Shown here: positions 49,428-61,206 of the stretch, in pieces
Layout: each line of letters starts with the position of its first letter
How positions within the stretch are numbered: the first letter of the stretch is position 1
Assembly: GCA_032158295.1 (NCBI GenBank)
Contig: CM063263.1
Coordinates: 12,410,974-12,474,973, forward strand
Length of the DNA: 64,000 nt
Source: Pycnopodia helianthoides
Lineage: Eukaryota; Echinodermata; Asteroidea; Forcipulatida; Asteriidae
Reading direction: 5' to 3'
The notes under the pieces: model-generated
The model's input: the letters and a program-made list of their open reading frames with translations, nothing else
Database searches by the model: none
Told to the model about the DNA's origin: nothing
Program-made: the position numbers and the translations under genes

Positions 49428-52400
49428 TCAAATTGTATTATTTCCACCTTCAATATCTCCCAAGATTCTCACAAGATTCTGAAGTCCATAAACGCATCCT
49501 CTGTTACATTCTTGATCGCTGTCGAAACTCTCTGAATCCTGTTCTGTATTGCCAAAGTCAATAATGCGCAAATCAACTACTGCCGCTGGCTCATCTCCGG
49601 CGCTGCCTTTCGGGGAAGGTTCTACAGTCTGGTCCCCTTCATAGATCAACAAAAGGGAGCTACTGAGGAAGGTGTGGGTCTTGACCGTTGAAATGACTTG
49701 GATGAGAGTGTTCAGCTTCTCAACAAATGAGGGGATCAGCTCCGTCCTCACCCGCTCGTTATCACAGAGGTAATCCGAAAGCGCCCTCTGCAGCCCGTCT
49801 TTTGAAAGGCGACGACCGTCATATTTGTTGCGGCACTTGTAGATGCCTTTGTTTGGCTGATAAACCTGGTTCAGAACAAAATACCGAACAAGACGTGTTT
49901 GAAGTATTGACCTTTTTGGGGGGTTCAGTCAAGTTTTTAGTCCAATCCCTTAGGTCGTGTCATCAGAGTCATTTAATTTGAGTCATGAGTCACCTGTGCA
50001 AGTCATTACAAAAATAATCTGACAAAAACATCGGACACTAAGAACCAGATCTTAGAACTCAAGGGCAGGATTGAAACCAGAGCCATAAGGCCTTTTCACA
50101 CAACAGATATTCTCCGTGTTAGACACGGGTCCGATCCGTGTAATTTGGACTGACCTTTTCAAACTACAACATTTCAAGACAGTGTTGATCCGTGTAGAGC
50201 ACTCGATCCGAGTCAAAACAAACCCTGCTCAGGAGGTGGGTTGAGAGCTCTCGATCCATGTCAACAATTCCAACATGTGTCAAAAGCCGTAGTGTGAACA
50301 CCTCCGAGTTCATTTTTGGTCTGTGTTGAGTGTGCACGGTGCCATCCAAACACTGTAGTATGGGAGTTTTCCACTTGGATCCGTGGCAGTGTGAATTGAT
50401 CGCACAATACACGGATCAAAAGTTACACGTGTAACCCACAAGCTGATTTTGCCCAGAGCTAGTGTGAAAGCAGTGCCCAGAGCTAGTGTGAAAGCAGAGC
50501 GGTTTTGAACAGTGTTGAAATTTTACCGAGTCAACACAGAGTTGACTGGTGTAGATTACAACACAGATCGGATGTCGATAGTGTGAAAAGGCCTATAGAT
50601 GTATTGCAATACGCGTCATTGACCGCCATCTTTGATGTAAAACAATGGAAAAGTGCACGCGTGTTAGCGCTACGCACGACTCTCAGCCAATGATAGCTCT
50701 TCACGCGTGCACAATTCATCAAAGATGTTGGTCAATGACGCGTATTGTAATCCATCTATAGACTAGTTAAAGGTAAGGCAGGATACCAATTTGCTGAACT
50801 GTCTGTAAGAAAAATCTGCATTGATAGAAGTGGAGAATTTCTTACTTGCATTCCGCATATTCGGAGACCCAGTGTGGCTGTGGTCGTTGCAGTATCTCGG
50901 TCAATGTGAAGTTGGCGCTTTTCTTCTGAGTGGTCCTTGTGGTACGTTCTCGTGCCAAGTTTAACGTCCAGGATGCAAGGGGAGTGGAACTGCCACGTCA
51001 GATTCTCCAGAAGGATAAACTCTGGATTTGGGGGGTTAAGTTATAATAATAACAAGCGTCAGTATATTCAATAAGCCATTTCCATTGTCTTTGTGCATCC
51101 TGGTCATGTGACCACCAACCAATAGGACTGCCTAAACTGTCTGGGGTATTTATGAATCAATGTTAGTAATAAGAGTGTCAAAACTGAAACGATACCATGA
51201 AGTTTGCCAGTTCCATTGTACCTGTTCATCCTGGTCATGTGACCACCTTTCAACCAATAGGACTGCCTAAACTGTCTTGGGTATTTATGAATCAATGTCA
51301 GTACTAAGAGTGTCAAAACTGAAACGATACCATGTAGTTTGCCAGTTCCATTGTCCCTGTGCATCCTGTCTAACTGGCGTTGATAGAGATGATGTCCCCA
51401 AGGGTTTCCTTTAGACATCTTGCTCCCGGAATGGTCAGCAAAAAGACCCTCTGTGTTTCCTCCATCCAATCTAAACCCAACGGAAAAAAATACATATATT
51501 AACAATAATAATATGACAGTCTTGTAGAGCGCATTTCAGTTCCGAGAGAACTCTCAGTGTGCTTTACATACATTAATACCCCTGGTCACGGGGCCATTAA
51601 TTTCTTTCCTTAACCCTCCTACTGTCAGTGACTCTTGGCAACATTTTCCAGTGAGTTGACCAACCATTTGAAACCATTCGACTGCCAAGGTTGTGTATGG
51701 TGGCACAACTGTGCACAGAACTAACTGTGTACTGTGTACATGCATTCCCTCATGGTATCATATTGCAGGCTGGCATAGTTTATCTATCATTCAAAACCAC
51801 AGTGAATGGTATTGAATGGTCAGACAGCAAGAGGGTTAAACCATTTCTTTCCTTAAACCAGAGTCGTTAACTACCGGTTCTTTTCAGAACCAACAGTTAC
51901 TCAAAAGAGATTTTAACATGGTGTTACCACAAACCTCTCTTAGTTATACTCCCACCATGCAAAGCTTCAAATCCTACTTAAACCATCTTGACTCCCTGGG
52001 GAGTATAAAGCCTGTGCTGCCGTAGCGCACCAAGCTAAATCAATCACAAGAACCATCTCTGCCCTCACAGGTACCCATTAGTGAAACAAAGTATATCACA
52101 GTAGATTCCTGCCTGTGCACACTACAAACTGGAAAGTTTGGGTGGATATAAAATGTCAGCCGTAAGCCATCAACAACAAATTTTAGGAAAAAGTTGTTCT
52201 GAGCGTTATAAAACGTCTGCCCAAAAAAGATTTGCAGCTAAACACATCGGATGTAAAGTACGTCATCAGGGCCCAGTTTCATGGCTCTGCTTACCGTAAG
52301 CAAAAGAAGCAGCGCTTGCGGAAGCAGGGAATTCCGCGCTTACGTCAAGCGTATTTCACGGGTTAGCGGGGATTTTCGGCTTGTGCGCGTGCGTACTCCA

Positions 52401-54114
52401 TGTTACTAGGCATTCTACGCTTACACAGCTAGAGCAGAAATTCGGCGCTTGAACAGTAAGCATAGAATGGTCACCGCAAGCGCAGAATTCGGCGGTAAGC
52501 AGAGCCATGAAATTGGGCCCTGATGTGAAGTGGTTAAAAACCAACATTTGTACACCTGTGTCAATGTGTGGGACTTCTCCTTATTTTGTGGTATTCCTTG
52601 TGCTTTTATGATGTGGCTAAACATATGGTTGAGGTCTGCCTACAAACAAAGATTGACCATTCATACCTACACTGTGTTATTAGGAGTGGTCAGAATTGTC
52701 CCAATGTATGATATTTTTCACATACCGTTGGGGATGTTTCCACTTGGATGATATATGACCCTTTGGATTACATGTAGATGACCCCCTGCCCTCTTGTTCG
52801 ACACTCGGGTCTGGAAGAGGACTTGTAGTCTGACGGTGATTTCTACAAGTTCGTGGGTAAGCCCTAAAGCTCATTGACCCGTCGTCTTCCTCTTGGATGG
52901 AGACATGTACAACGCCTAAAATAGAGTACAGTGTACATCAAAATGATAGGTCAGAAATATCAGTCTTGTAAAGAGCAAGGCATTTTTCCCTTTGTAAAGG
53001 GCATCTCTACATTTCAAGAGGCACCATGGCAATGAACAAGAAGGCATAAAGGCAAGGCTCAAATTTTACACTGGGCCACAGGCCTTAGGTCAGAGATTTT
53101 GAACTAGCCATCCGGACCACTTGGAGAGAATTGTGACTGGTCCTAAGGTGTTTTAACAAGCATTTTGCAAGCGGACTATTGTTAAAAATGCACCCTGGCT
53201 ATGGCAGTCCTCTTGAAACTGGACAGATTAAGCCTGGTACCAGCAGATGAGCTTGTGACATCATCGAATATAGAATAGTAAGCATGTTTTGGGACAAATG
53301 GTAACGTTTTAGGCAGTTAGTACCTACTGTCACCTCGCTTAACATGGATGGATTTGATGTTCTTGTGCCAATAGGGCGTAACGTGACAGCCTTTTTGCTT
53401 TTTAACTCAGCAAATAAGACACTGTATTCAGCTAAAACTTTCAAACCAATTTATGACCTTTATAAAGATGTTTATCAACACTGTACTATCCAGACGGACC
53501 ATTTAGAGAGACCTTTTGACTGGTTCTAAACACTGGTATAAAAACTTGACCTTGGTGCATTGCTGATAATTTCCTGTAGAGCGTAGTTCCTTCATGCATT
53601 TCCTGAAAAACGGAACAAGCTTGTTGGCATTTCCTTTGTGGTTACATTTCTTGCAAAGCGAAAATTGCCAGATACATGTACACAATGTAGTTGCAACTGG
53701 TGCCACGCTAGTCTTTCACAAAGTCTTTTCCTTTTAACAGGTTCATGAAGTTGTCATGTTTGTTTAGCGTTCATTGCTTATGTGAATCTAACTTTGAGGT
53801 ATTACACCACTAGTCACCAATCCTGTGGCAAAACAATGCTTTCTCTTCTGATTGCAAAAAAAAAAACAGTTACCTTTAAACCCTGGTGTGAATTTGGCCA
53901 ACTCCGGTGAGAGCGTTTTGTAGAACTGAAGCTCAGCTGGTTGAAGAGGCTTGCAGACTGTTGCCTCATCGTATTTCATCATGGCTGTATGACCCCCGAC
54001 CTGATGGACAAAGGGCAGGAGGGTCACACAATCATTGTTCTCCATATGCACCTCCTATGTCAAGGTGCATCCTCGGAAATGGTCGCTGGTCTCTGAGTGC
54101 TTGGGGTCTTTCGT
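49428..54114 (-). CDS. IP6K: Inositol hexakisphosphate kinase (IP6K)
   Basis: Five coding exons on the minus strand: 54045-53874 (its 5' UTR extends to an acceptor at 54114), 52915-52726, 51470-51331, 51021-50846, 49865-49428. Phases agree at every joint; 1116 nt, 371 aa. Start: first ATG after an in-frame TAG. Family landmarks in order: PFVHQVGGHTAMMKYD with TVCKPL; VVHVSIQEEDDG; NPWGHHLYQRQLDR; FILLENLTWQF then PCILDVKLGTR (the PxxxDxKxG inositol-binding motif) and LGLRICGMQVYQ; YKCRNKYDGRRLS; SSSLLLIYEG; VDLRIIDFGNT (catalytic IDF) and GCVYGLQNLV. The enzyme phosphorylates InsP6 to 5-PP-InsP5 in cytosol and nucleus. It is shorter than vertebrate IP6Ks (over 400 aa), mainly in linkers. A TTTATT at 48684-48689 is a possible distant polyadenylation signal. 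Confidence 0.93.
50088..50594. mobile_element. Foldback element, AGGCCTTTTCACAC ends
   Basis: Left end AGGCCTTTTCACAC and right end GTGTGAAAAGGCCT are inverse repeats. The interior has many GATCCGTGT/ACACGGATC motifs in both orientations. In the last intron of the kinase gene. Confidence 0.8.
50596..50758. mobile_element. MITE, TAGATGTATTGCAATACGCG family
   Basis: Ends TAGATGTATTGCAATACGCG and CGCGTATTGTAATCCATCTA with matching CATCTTTGATG / CATCAAAGATG arms. Abuts the preceding element; second copy at 62880-63275. Confidence 0.85.
51061..51395. repeat. Partial tandem duplication of a kinase exon end and splice donor
   Basis: Blocks starting near 51076, 51207 and 51342 repeat every 131-135 bp (cores GGTCATGTGACCACC, CCAATAGGACTGCCTAAACTG, GAGTGTCAAAACTGAAACGA). 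The right-most contains the true 3' end of the coding exon 51331-51470 and its donor (minus-strand CATG/GTATCG). The middle copy keeps a near-identical pseudo-donor with the CTGGCAAACT coding end. Confidence 0.85.
51609..51838. mobile_element. Foldback element, TTAACCCTCCTACTGTC ends
   Basis: Left TTAACCCTCCTACTGTC and right GACAGCAAGAGGGTTAA are inverse; interior GAAACCATTCGACTG and CAAAACCACAGTGAATGG. A related copy lies at about 58715-58932. Confidence 0.7.
51905..52095. repeat. Diverged SINE-like fragment
   Basis: Shares CTCCCTGGGGAGTA, ACCAAGCT, CAATCA and GGTACCCATT blocks with 56560-56720. Probably old copies of one non-coding retroelement. Confidence 0.45.
52268..52521. mobile_element. 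Foldback element, GGGCCCAGTTTCATGGCTCT ends
   Basis: Left GGGCCCAGTTTCATGGCTCT, right AGAGCCATGAAATTGGGCCC. Internal repeats CGCTTGCG / CGCAAGCG and TTCCGCGCTTACG. Related in its ends to the GGGCCCAATTTCATAGAGCT family, but with a different body. Confidence 0.8.
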
Positions 54115-54139
54115 CTGCGCAAAAAAATACACAGTCAGC

Positions 54140-54564
54140 TAATAATAATAATAATAACGCAGTTCTTATATAGCGCTTTATCACGTCCGATGGGCGTCTC
54201 AAAGCGCTCAGTATTTTTCCTGCAAGGTATAATGTGGAGCTACGTTTTGAAGTATTAGACCTGTTCCTTTACATAGCACCAAGTAATGGTTTACAAGGTG
54301 CTGTGGTGCAATATGCTGCCAATCAAACCATGAACACCGGGGCGAACCCCTTCTCTTAGCGATAAGTGTAACTGGGTTCTTTTACGTGCATTACACAACA
54401 CACGGGACCTACGGCTTTACGTCCCATCCGAAGGACGAAGCAATAATGGTTAAGTGTCTTGCTTAAGGACACAAGTGTCACGACCGGGACTCGAACCCAC
54501 ACTCTGCCGATCAGAAACATCAGAGCTTGAGTCCGGTGTTCTTATCCGCTCGGCCACAACACGC
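54140..54564 (-). mobile_element. tRNA-Leu-derived SINE next to a kinase exon
   Basis: Same family and orientation as 9372-9798: head GTGGCCGAGCGGATAAG, B box GGGTTCGAGTCCCGG, (ATT)n tail at 54140-54157. Its tail end is only about 25 bp upstream, in transcription direction, of the 3' splice site of the first coding kinase exon (54114). Confidence 0.85.
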
Positions 54565-54713
54565 TAGAGATTTTGTTGTTACACATGTACCTAATGGCCA
54601 AAGAAAGTCTTCATTTCATTTACGAATAAGAGTTACTTGTTGTATGTTAGAACTTCAAATACCATTCTATAGATCAGTCTACATTTACTGCCTTCTACTT
54701 CTTGTTTTATTCA

Positions 54714-55050
54714 TTTCTGGTAATGAAACCAAGGATGCCGAAAGTGAACTCAATCACTGTAGCTCGCAAGCCTGTGGAAACTTGTAAACAAGGGTGCTTG
54801 CTGTGTGAACCAGAAACACCAGGGTTAACCCCTACTCTGAAACTAGTGTTCTGGGTTCTTTCATGTGCACTACCAATCCTAGTACATCACATGGGACCTA
54901 GGGCTTAAAATGTCACATCCGAAGGACAAAACAACTATGATAAAGTATCTTGCTCAAGAACACAGGCGCTACAACCGGGACTTGAACCCACACTCTGCTG
55001 ATCAGAAACACCAGAACTTGAGTCCGGTGCGCTTAACCGCCCAGCATCGT
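54714..55050 (-). mobile_element. Diverged tRNA-derived SINE
   Basis: Minus strand shows CGGTTAAGCGCACCGGACTC, then a B box GGGTTCAAGTCCCGG and the body shared with 7287-7478. More diverged than the two near-full-length copies. Confidence 0.7.
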
Positions 55051-57157
55051 AAAATTACAACAATTGACTCTTAGTCTTAGTAGTTGACCCAATACCAGAA
55101 TACCATACCTGGTGCTGCTACTGTGCTAGAGTCTCTGGTTGTACCATGGATGAAGAAATAGATGGTTGTACATTGTAGTTTGTACACTTTATTTTGTTTC
55201 ATAATTAATAGAGTACATCTACATCTACATCTATATGCTGGTACTCGTCAACGCCTTTCAGCAACTAAACGAGTACAGATATATTTCACATTTGCCATTT
55301 GTTCATTAATTTTCAATTTGTTTATTAATCTTTAATCTGAATTTGGAATTTCTTAGGACGATGAATCATTGTCCTCAAAAATTCCAAAATCAGATTGAAG
55401 AAATTGTTAACCAGGTCAAGACAAAGAAAATGTGTCCCTACTCGATTTACCCCCCTTTTATTAGGCTAGGGGAGTAGAGTAGTAATGTATCCTTCCAGAT
55501 CCATCTATCTATGCCCACTCACCACCCCCGCCCCTCCCATGCATCCCGGCCCAGACCACCACATAATGTTTGATTATTAATATTTACGTAAGCCGTCGGG
55601 AAGATGGAGGGTCACGATTTATATAGCAACTACCGCTAGTGAGTAGTAGAATTTTACCTCCATGCTCCATGCATGTTTATGTCCCAATACTCATCAAGAT
55701 GGTTCAACTCTTGATTCACTAATTATGCTTACAAGTTATTAACCCCCAAATGGGTGCATTGTTTTGTGTTTTGTCCCAGCTTGTTTGAGGTCTTTACGTC
55801 CATTAACCATTGGCATTGATTTGCCACTTTACCGTTATAGGCGTTATTCATTGTTCAATGAAAAATACCAATTGTATCGCATCGGCATAGTCATGATGAT
55901 TGATGATATTGATAGTGTTTTGTGTATGTGTAGTACCATTTCAAAACAGTTTTTGATTGATTGTTCCTCTTTTCATTTAGTGTAAATACTGCGTACTTAC
56001 TAATTTGTTATCTTGTCCGCTGTTGTTCTGTTCTGCAGTTTGGCCTAAATAAATCTTGTGAATCATCGAGCCACGACAACTTTGTTATTTTCTAAAGACA
56101 ACACGACGTGTATGCATTGGTGTGGGTGCTATAAATAATCCAGCTGTCCTCGCCCCGCCCATACCTTGAAGGCTGCCCTCAACGTTCATTGTTGTTCTTC
56201 AAACTCCTAAAAATTGAAACGGCAACACTCACTAAAGAGCGCTTATAGCACCCCCCCCCCCAAAAAAAATGATTGCACTGCCAACAAAATCTCACGGCTA
56301 AAACGTCGAGATTGATATTTAAAATCATGATGTAAACTTTGTTTTAGACCCAAGCAAAATTCCTTTTTAAGTAATCTCTGTAGGCCTACGATTTTCACAA
56401 AATATTGCCTTGTTATTTTATTTTACTTTGTTTACTTTATTTAAATAAAGCTTTCAATTTTTTTTCCGGGGATGGGGGTAGGGGACGGAAGTCGTGGGTA
56501 TTAGTCCTGAAAGCCTTTTAAACCTTTATCAATGGCCGTACACTATTACTACCCCTATGGGCCTTTAGCAATCCCGAAACCATCTCATCTCCTTGGGAGT
56601 ATGCAGCACCAGCAACCAAGCTGCACAGAGGTTGCCAATCATTCACATCAACAATCTTTACCCTCGAAGGTACCCATTTACTCCTGGGTATTGAGAAGCA
56701 ATTTTATTCAAGTGTCTTGCCCAGGAACAAAACAGGGGTGAGAGTCAATGCCGACAAAAAGGTATCAAATCCCAATTTTAGGTGGTATGTTGAAATGATG
56801 GAATTTCCACCTTTTAAATACCCCCGTTATAGATTTTGAAATGCAAGGAGCTTCTAGGAACAGTACCCTCAATGTAGAGAAGTAGATCAAACAGCAGGAA
56901 TTAATACTCAACTGTTCCAACTGTAACACTCAACTATAGTTGGGACAATTCTATAGTTGGGACGAACACAACTCTTGCTGTTTGGCCAGGACACGCTTGG
57001 AACTTGGAAACTCTTGCAGAAAGGGGCGTGGCTCACATTAAAAATAAACATTTTAAACAAATATAAAAACTTGATTTAACAATGACAATAACTCCTAGTT
57101 AAAATCTACAATCATGGTTCCATATATTGTTTTATTCCTCATCAGACAAATCCAGTA
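55051..57157. other. Upstream of kinase coding exons; no coding exon found
   Basis: May hold the non-coding leader exon and promoter of the kinase gene; I cannot place them. Contains CTACAT triplet repeats near 55207-55230, a C-run then A-run at 56250-56268, and a SINE-like fragment at 56560-56720 with GGTACCCATTTACTCCTGGG and AAGTGTCTTGCCCAGG. Confidence 0.4.
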
Positions 57158-57550
57158 TTAAAGGAACATTACAGAATTGGTAAGAAAAAAACTTGTAAAA
57201 TATACTTTTGATCACAGATTTACATAAAACTTACACAGTCTAATGATGATGATAGTAGAAAACATCCCTTGAAATATTTCTGTCTGAAATGCCATATTTG
57301 ATGAGAAACGAATAAACTAATTTTCCGATTGGAGTTAATCGCTCAGTGAGCGTTTTATTCATTTGTTGAATCTATATGATTTCATGCAAATGTGTAATCG
57401 TTTTTTCACTATTTTCTCGTGACCCAGATGGCCGATCGATCTCAAACTTCTACAGGTTTGTCAGTTTATGTATATGGTGGATTACATAAAGTGCTTACAC
57501 TGCCAGCGACTTTTTTGTTTTCAAAAACCAATTCTGTAATGTTCCTTTAA
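57158..57550. mobile_element. TTAA-flanked element, AAGGAACATTACAGAATTGG ends
   Basis: TTAAAGGAACATTACAG... at the left, CTGTAATGTTCCTTTAA at the right; body 393 bp without coding capacity. A second, nearly identical copy begins at 63678. TTAA at both ends fits piggyBac- or Kolobok-type target choice; superfamily not assignable from a non-autonomous copy. Confidence 0.85.
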
Positions 57551-57551
57551 C

Positions 57552-57894
57552 TTAAAGGCCCTGTACACTATTGGTAAGATCGAAAAACACAATGTTCACA
57601 GATTCACACATAACTTACATGATTTAAGTAAGTAATGGTAGAAAGGGTTCCTTAAAATATTTCTGCCTAAAATGCTATCGTTTCTAAGAAACGAGTAAAA
57701 CAATAGTAATTATCGCGCGCGATAATTTGAAAAAAAACAGAAAACACTTAAGGTCTCTTTTCACTATTTTCTCTTGACCTCGATGACCAATTGAGCTCAA
57801 ACTTTCACAGGTTTGTTTGTTCATGCGTATGGTTAATCACACAAAATGTGGACACTGATTTTGAGCAGTTACCAAAAGTGTACAATACCTTTAA
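57552..57894. mobile_element. TTAA-flanked element, diverged relative
   Basis: TTAAAGGCCCTGTACACTA ... GTGTACAATACCTTTAA. Interior parallels the preceding element (ATATTTCTGCCTAAAATGC, TTTTCACTATTTTCTC, CAAACTTTCACAGGTTTG) but is clearly diverged. It stands one base from its neighbour. Confidence 0.8.
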
Positions 57895-58090
57895 ACCTAG
57901 TATAAAGCAATCCAATGCTCGACACAAAAGCGGTGTATATCGCAACAAACTTGTTCATCACAGACAACCCACTAATTGCTCCTCTGCATCTGTTTGCACA
58001 ATTTTAAGATGGAGAGATGACATCTCATCCTACCTGGGTACAACATGGATAAGACAATCACAAGACAGGGGAAAATGGTGAGCATATGAC

Positions 58091-58481
58091 AGGGCTCGAA
58101 TTTGGGGGGAAAATCCACAAGACCACAGGACTTGTACCTCAAAATGTTTACTGGACCAGAAATAATTTTACAAGACCAGATTCATACTGAGAAAAGACTT
58201 CCTTGCACAGTTAAACTTGCATTTAATTGAACAAGCACTAAGACATAATAAGAGAAGATTTACCTCATTTGTCTTTAGGGGTATTAAGTATATTTTAAAT
58301 CTTTACTCAAAGTCAACATTTGAACATAATTTGTTTTTGTTCAAGATATTATAGAGTGAGGTACATGAATTGTTATTGAATTGAAAACACAAGTCTGCCG
58401 GACTTGTCCGGTCATGAGTTTACTGGCCCAAAGCTAAAATCACTGGCCTCGGGCCTGCGGTCCAGTGTCAAATTCGAGCCG
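58091..58481. mobile_element. ~390-bp dispersed element, inverted copy
   Basis: Reverse-complement relative of 25467-25859; ends AGGGCTCGAATTT and AAATTCGAGCC. Confidence 0.8.
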
Positions 58482-58714
58482 AGGGCTACATCTGACAATG
58501 GATGAACACAGTCGAGGCAAGGCAAGGCAATTGGTACAAGTTTGAAAATCCAATACAAAAAGTAGTTTAACACTTGGTTATGGCAAGACATTTAATTAAT
58601 GGCAAGAGCTTTTTGACATTTATAAATCCATAGCTTGAGAAGTAACAAGCAATTATTTAACAATAAATGTATTTAGGAGAAGAAACTAATTACTTTACAC
58701 AAATGTAGGGCATC

Positions 58715-58932
58715 AGCAAACATTTTCTGACGAGTTCACCAATCTTTAGAAACCATTCAACTGCAGGAGTTGTATATGGTAGCAAAAAATTTGCACAAGA
58801 CTAAGATTGCACAAGTGTGTACCATGTAGATGCATTAATTCATCACAGAATATCAAAATGCAGGCTGGTAGAGTTTATCTAGCATTCAAAACCACGGAGA
58901 ATGGTACTGAATGGTCAGATAGTAGGAGGGTT
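58715..58932. mobile_element. Diverged copy of the 51609 foldback element
   Basis: Shares GAAACCATTCAACTG, TATATGGTAGC, GCAGGCTGG, CATTCAAAACCAC and AGTAGGAGGGTT with 51609-51838. The left end is eroded. Confidence 0.6.
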
Positions 58933-59069
58933 GACTGTGTACTTTGTAGATGCATTCACAACATGATATCATATTGCAAGCTCTTAGAAATATGCAAATG
59001 AGCTGCTGCAGCTGTGGCTATGGCTTGACGGTCAAGTCCATAGAATCCCCATGGCAACACTCACAGCTA

Positions 59070-59240
59070 TAGACCTTTATCATTCTGCCACCATCTTGGT
59101 CATGTTCCTTGTATCCAATAGCAGCAATGAATAATAACATTCATTGTACACAAATGGAACCAGACTGTTTCTCCTTCCAGCCTCGGTTTGGTTACATTGA
59201 TTTGATTGGGAGAAAATTCAGATGGGCTGATAAAGGTCTA
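59070..59240. mobile_element. MITE, TAGACCTTTATC ends
   Basis: TAGACCTTTATCATTCTG at the left, CTGATAAAGGTCTA at the right, TA at the borders; 171 bp. Third TAGACC-type family in the window. Just beyond the stop of the Bcl-2 gene, perhaps in its 3' UTR. Confidence 0.75.
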
Positions 59241-59378
59241 TAGCCGTAGCCCCGAATTCGGACATAGCCTTCATATCAGAAACAGCTTTTTCGCTATGTA
59301 TAGTATCCTGACTCATGTACATTTTTACAGGTGTTTATCTATATCGCACACGTTCTCCACCAAGTTGAGAGAGTCAGG

Positions 59379-61206
59379 TCATCTCGAGTGCACGTGCAGT
59401 GCCACCAGTGCAGTCATTCCAGCGAGAGCAGCCACTCCCAGAAAGTTCTTCCAACCAACCAACCCATCTAAGGGGGGTGCTGGGGAAACAATTCCCATCT
59501 GTGAGTGTGAGGAAATACAACAAATAATGAGCTGTTAGTTTTGAGGTGACCAAACAAAAATTGACCAGTACGAATGGTATTTTTTTTAATGGTTTTTACT
59601 AATAACTCAAAAATAATGGCAAGCTTTTCAAATACAAAATGAGTGAAGGGGCACCATTCTCTAATCTTGCACCCAGGCACAAACTAAACCCGGGCACAAC
59701 GAAACCCTAGCTATACCACCGACGGTTAGTGTTATTAATGATTAACAAACTGGTTACCCCTAGTGTATTTTCCTATTCCTGACCCTGACCCTGACCCTGA
59801 CCCTGACCCTGACCCTAGCGTGTAAATCAGGAGGGTTTTTTTGGAACATAAGGGTGTTGGAGTATAAAGCAGTTACCAGCAAACTTACCCAACCCCCATG
59901 GCTGTTAATCCAGACCAGCAGGTAAGTATCAATGTAGCTAATTGTCCATTGGGCAATCTGCTGGACTAACTGCGGCATTTCATTCTGAATGCAGTGGACG
60001 GCGAGGGCGCCGCTGAATGCCAGTAACGAGCAGAGCCGACCCCACGAGGGCTGTATACCGTTGAGGCCCACGTTGCCACTGAGCGAGCTGGAAAAGATTT
60101 GGTTGACGACACTGTATAATGGGGGGAAAAAAACAAAGCCAAAAATATTAAATAACAGGATTCAAAAATAGTAAAGAGAAGACAATAATGTGGCTTTAAC
60201 CTGGAAACCCCTTTAAAGGGTCAGGTCATACTGTGGTAATGACCCTGAAATAAAATGGTGTTACTTTTTTGTCCGAAAGCCTACTTGTTAATAAGATGGT
60301 AATGGTAGTAAGCATCCTGCAAAATTATTTTGCCTGAAGTGCCCCAGTTAATTAGAAATCAATATATGTCCAAAATCTTAAATCGCCAAAGATCACTTAA
60401 AGGTGACTTTTGGAGGTTAAAATGTCTGCAGTTGTTCGTTTGTGAATGCTGCAGCCAGAGATGGCTGGTACCCACGTGTGATAAGCGCTCTACAGAGGTA
60501 TTGAAACGGCGCTGCCCATGGTAGAGGCTGGTGACGAGAAGTACTGATACAGCGCGCTGCCCATGGTAGAGGCTGGTGACGAGAAGTACTGATACAGCGC
60601 GCTGCCCATGGTAGCAAGGCTGGCGACGAGAGGTATTATACGGCACACTGCCCATGGTAGCGAGGCTGGCGCCGAGAGGTATAGGTACGAGGCACTGCCC
60701 GTGGTAGCGAGGGCTGGTGACAAGAGGTATCGATACGGCGCACTGCCCATGATAGTGAGGCTGGCGACGAGAGGTATTGGTACGGCGTGCTGCGACGAGA
60801 GGTATCGGTACGACGCATTGCCCATGGTAGTGAGGCTGGCGACAAGAGGTATCAGTATGGCTTGTGCCCATGGTAGCGACTGCATTTGGCCAGCAGACCA
60901 CTGCGAAGGGCATAGCAAACCATGCAGGAGGGCCCCACAAGAAAAGAAGAGTCTGACAAACCTGTGGAATGTGCTGAATGCAGTGCCTGGTGTAACATGT
61001 AGGGTGTCCATTATTGCCATTCCGTTGGTATTCAATTGATACTGATACTGAACTTCCAATGCTTTTTTCCTCAAAGCTTCTTGAATGATGGGGTTGCTGC
61101 TTAGGTTTTCATGTTGGCCCTCTATAAATGGACACTCCAACCCACTACTGTGTGATTTGTAGCGGATGAAATCAACGACGACACTGGCTGTGGTAACACC
61201 TGGCAT
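59379..61206 (-). CDS. Bcl-2 family apoptosis regulator
   Basis: Three minus-strand coding exons: 61206-60962, 60111-59889, 59498-59379. Phases agree; 588 nt, 195 aa. The start ATG follows an in-frame TGA. In order: BH4-like SVVVDFIRYKSHSSG (residues about 8-22, as in Bcl-xL); a helix ALRKKALEVQYQYQ in the BH3 position; LHVTPGTAFSTFH, close to the LHITPGTAYQSFE of Bcl-xL; BH1 PSWGRLCSLLAFSGAL; BH2 WINSHGGW; and a C-terminal anchor WKNFLGVAALAGMTALVAL before a short basic end. It should sit on mitochondrial or ER membranes and restrain Bax/Bak-type proteins. The exon break after the Trp of BH2 (GGW/) is the classical Bcl-2 family position. The BH3 lacks the usual Gly-Asp. An anti-apoptotic role is inferred from the BH4. 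Confidence 0.92.
59776..59819. repeat. (CCCTGA)n hexamer repeat
   Basis: Seven tandem CCTGAC hexamers in the last intron of the Bcl-2 gene. One base differs from the telomere-type CCCTAA. Confidence 0.9.
60490..60890. repeat. 45-48-bp minisatellite in Bcl-2 intron 1
   Basis: Units with GCGCTGCCCATGGTAG, GAGGCTGGCGACGAGAGGTA and a TATCGATACGGCG-like linker repeat at 60511, 60556, 60601, 60648 and on to 60890, with growing divergence. Long open frames across this region on both strands come from the repeat, not from genes. Confidence 0.92.

Noticed and set aside
60359..61039. Long open frames on both strands (up to 238 codons) near 60.4-61.0 kb
   Set aside because: Outside 60962-61206 these are read-through of the Bcl-2 exon into its intron, or translations of the 45-48-bp minisatellite.
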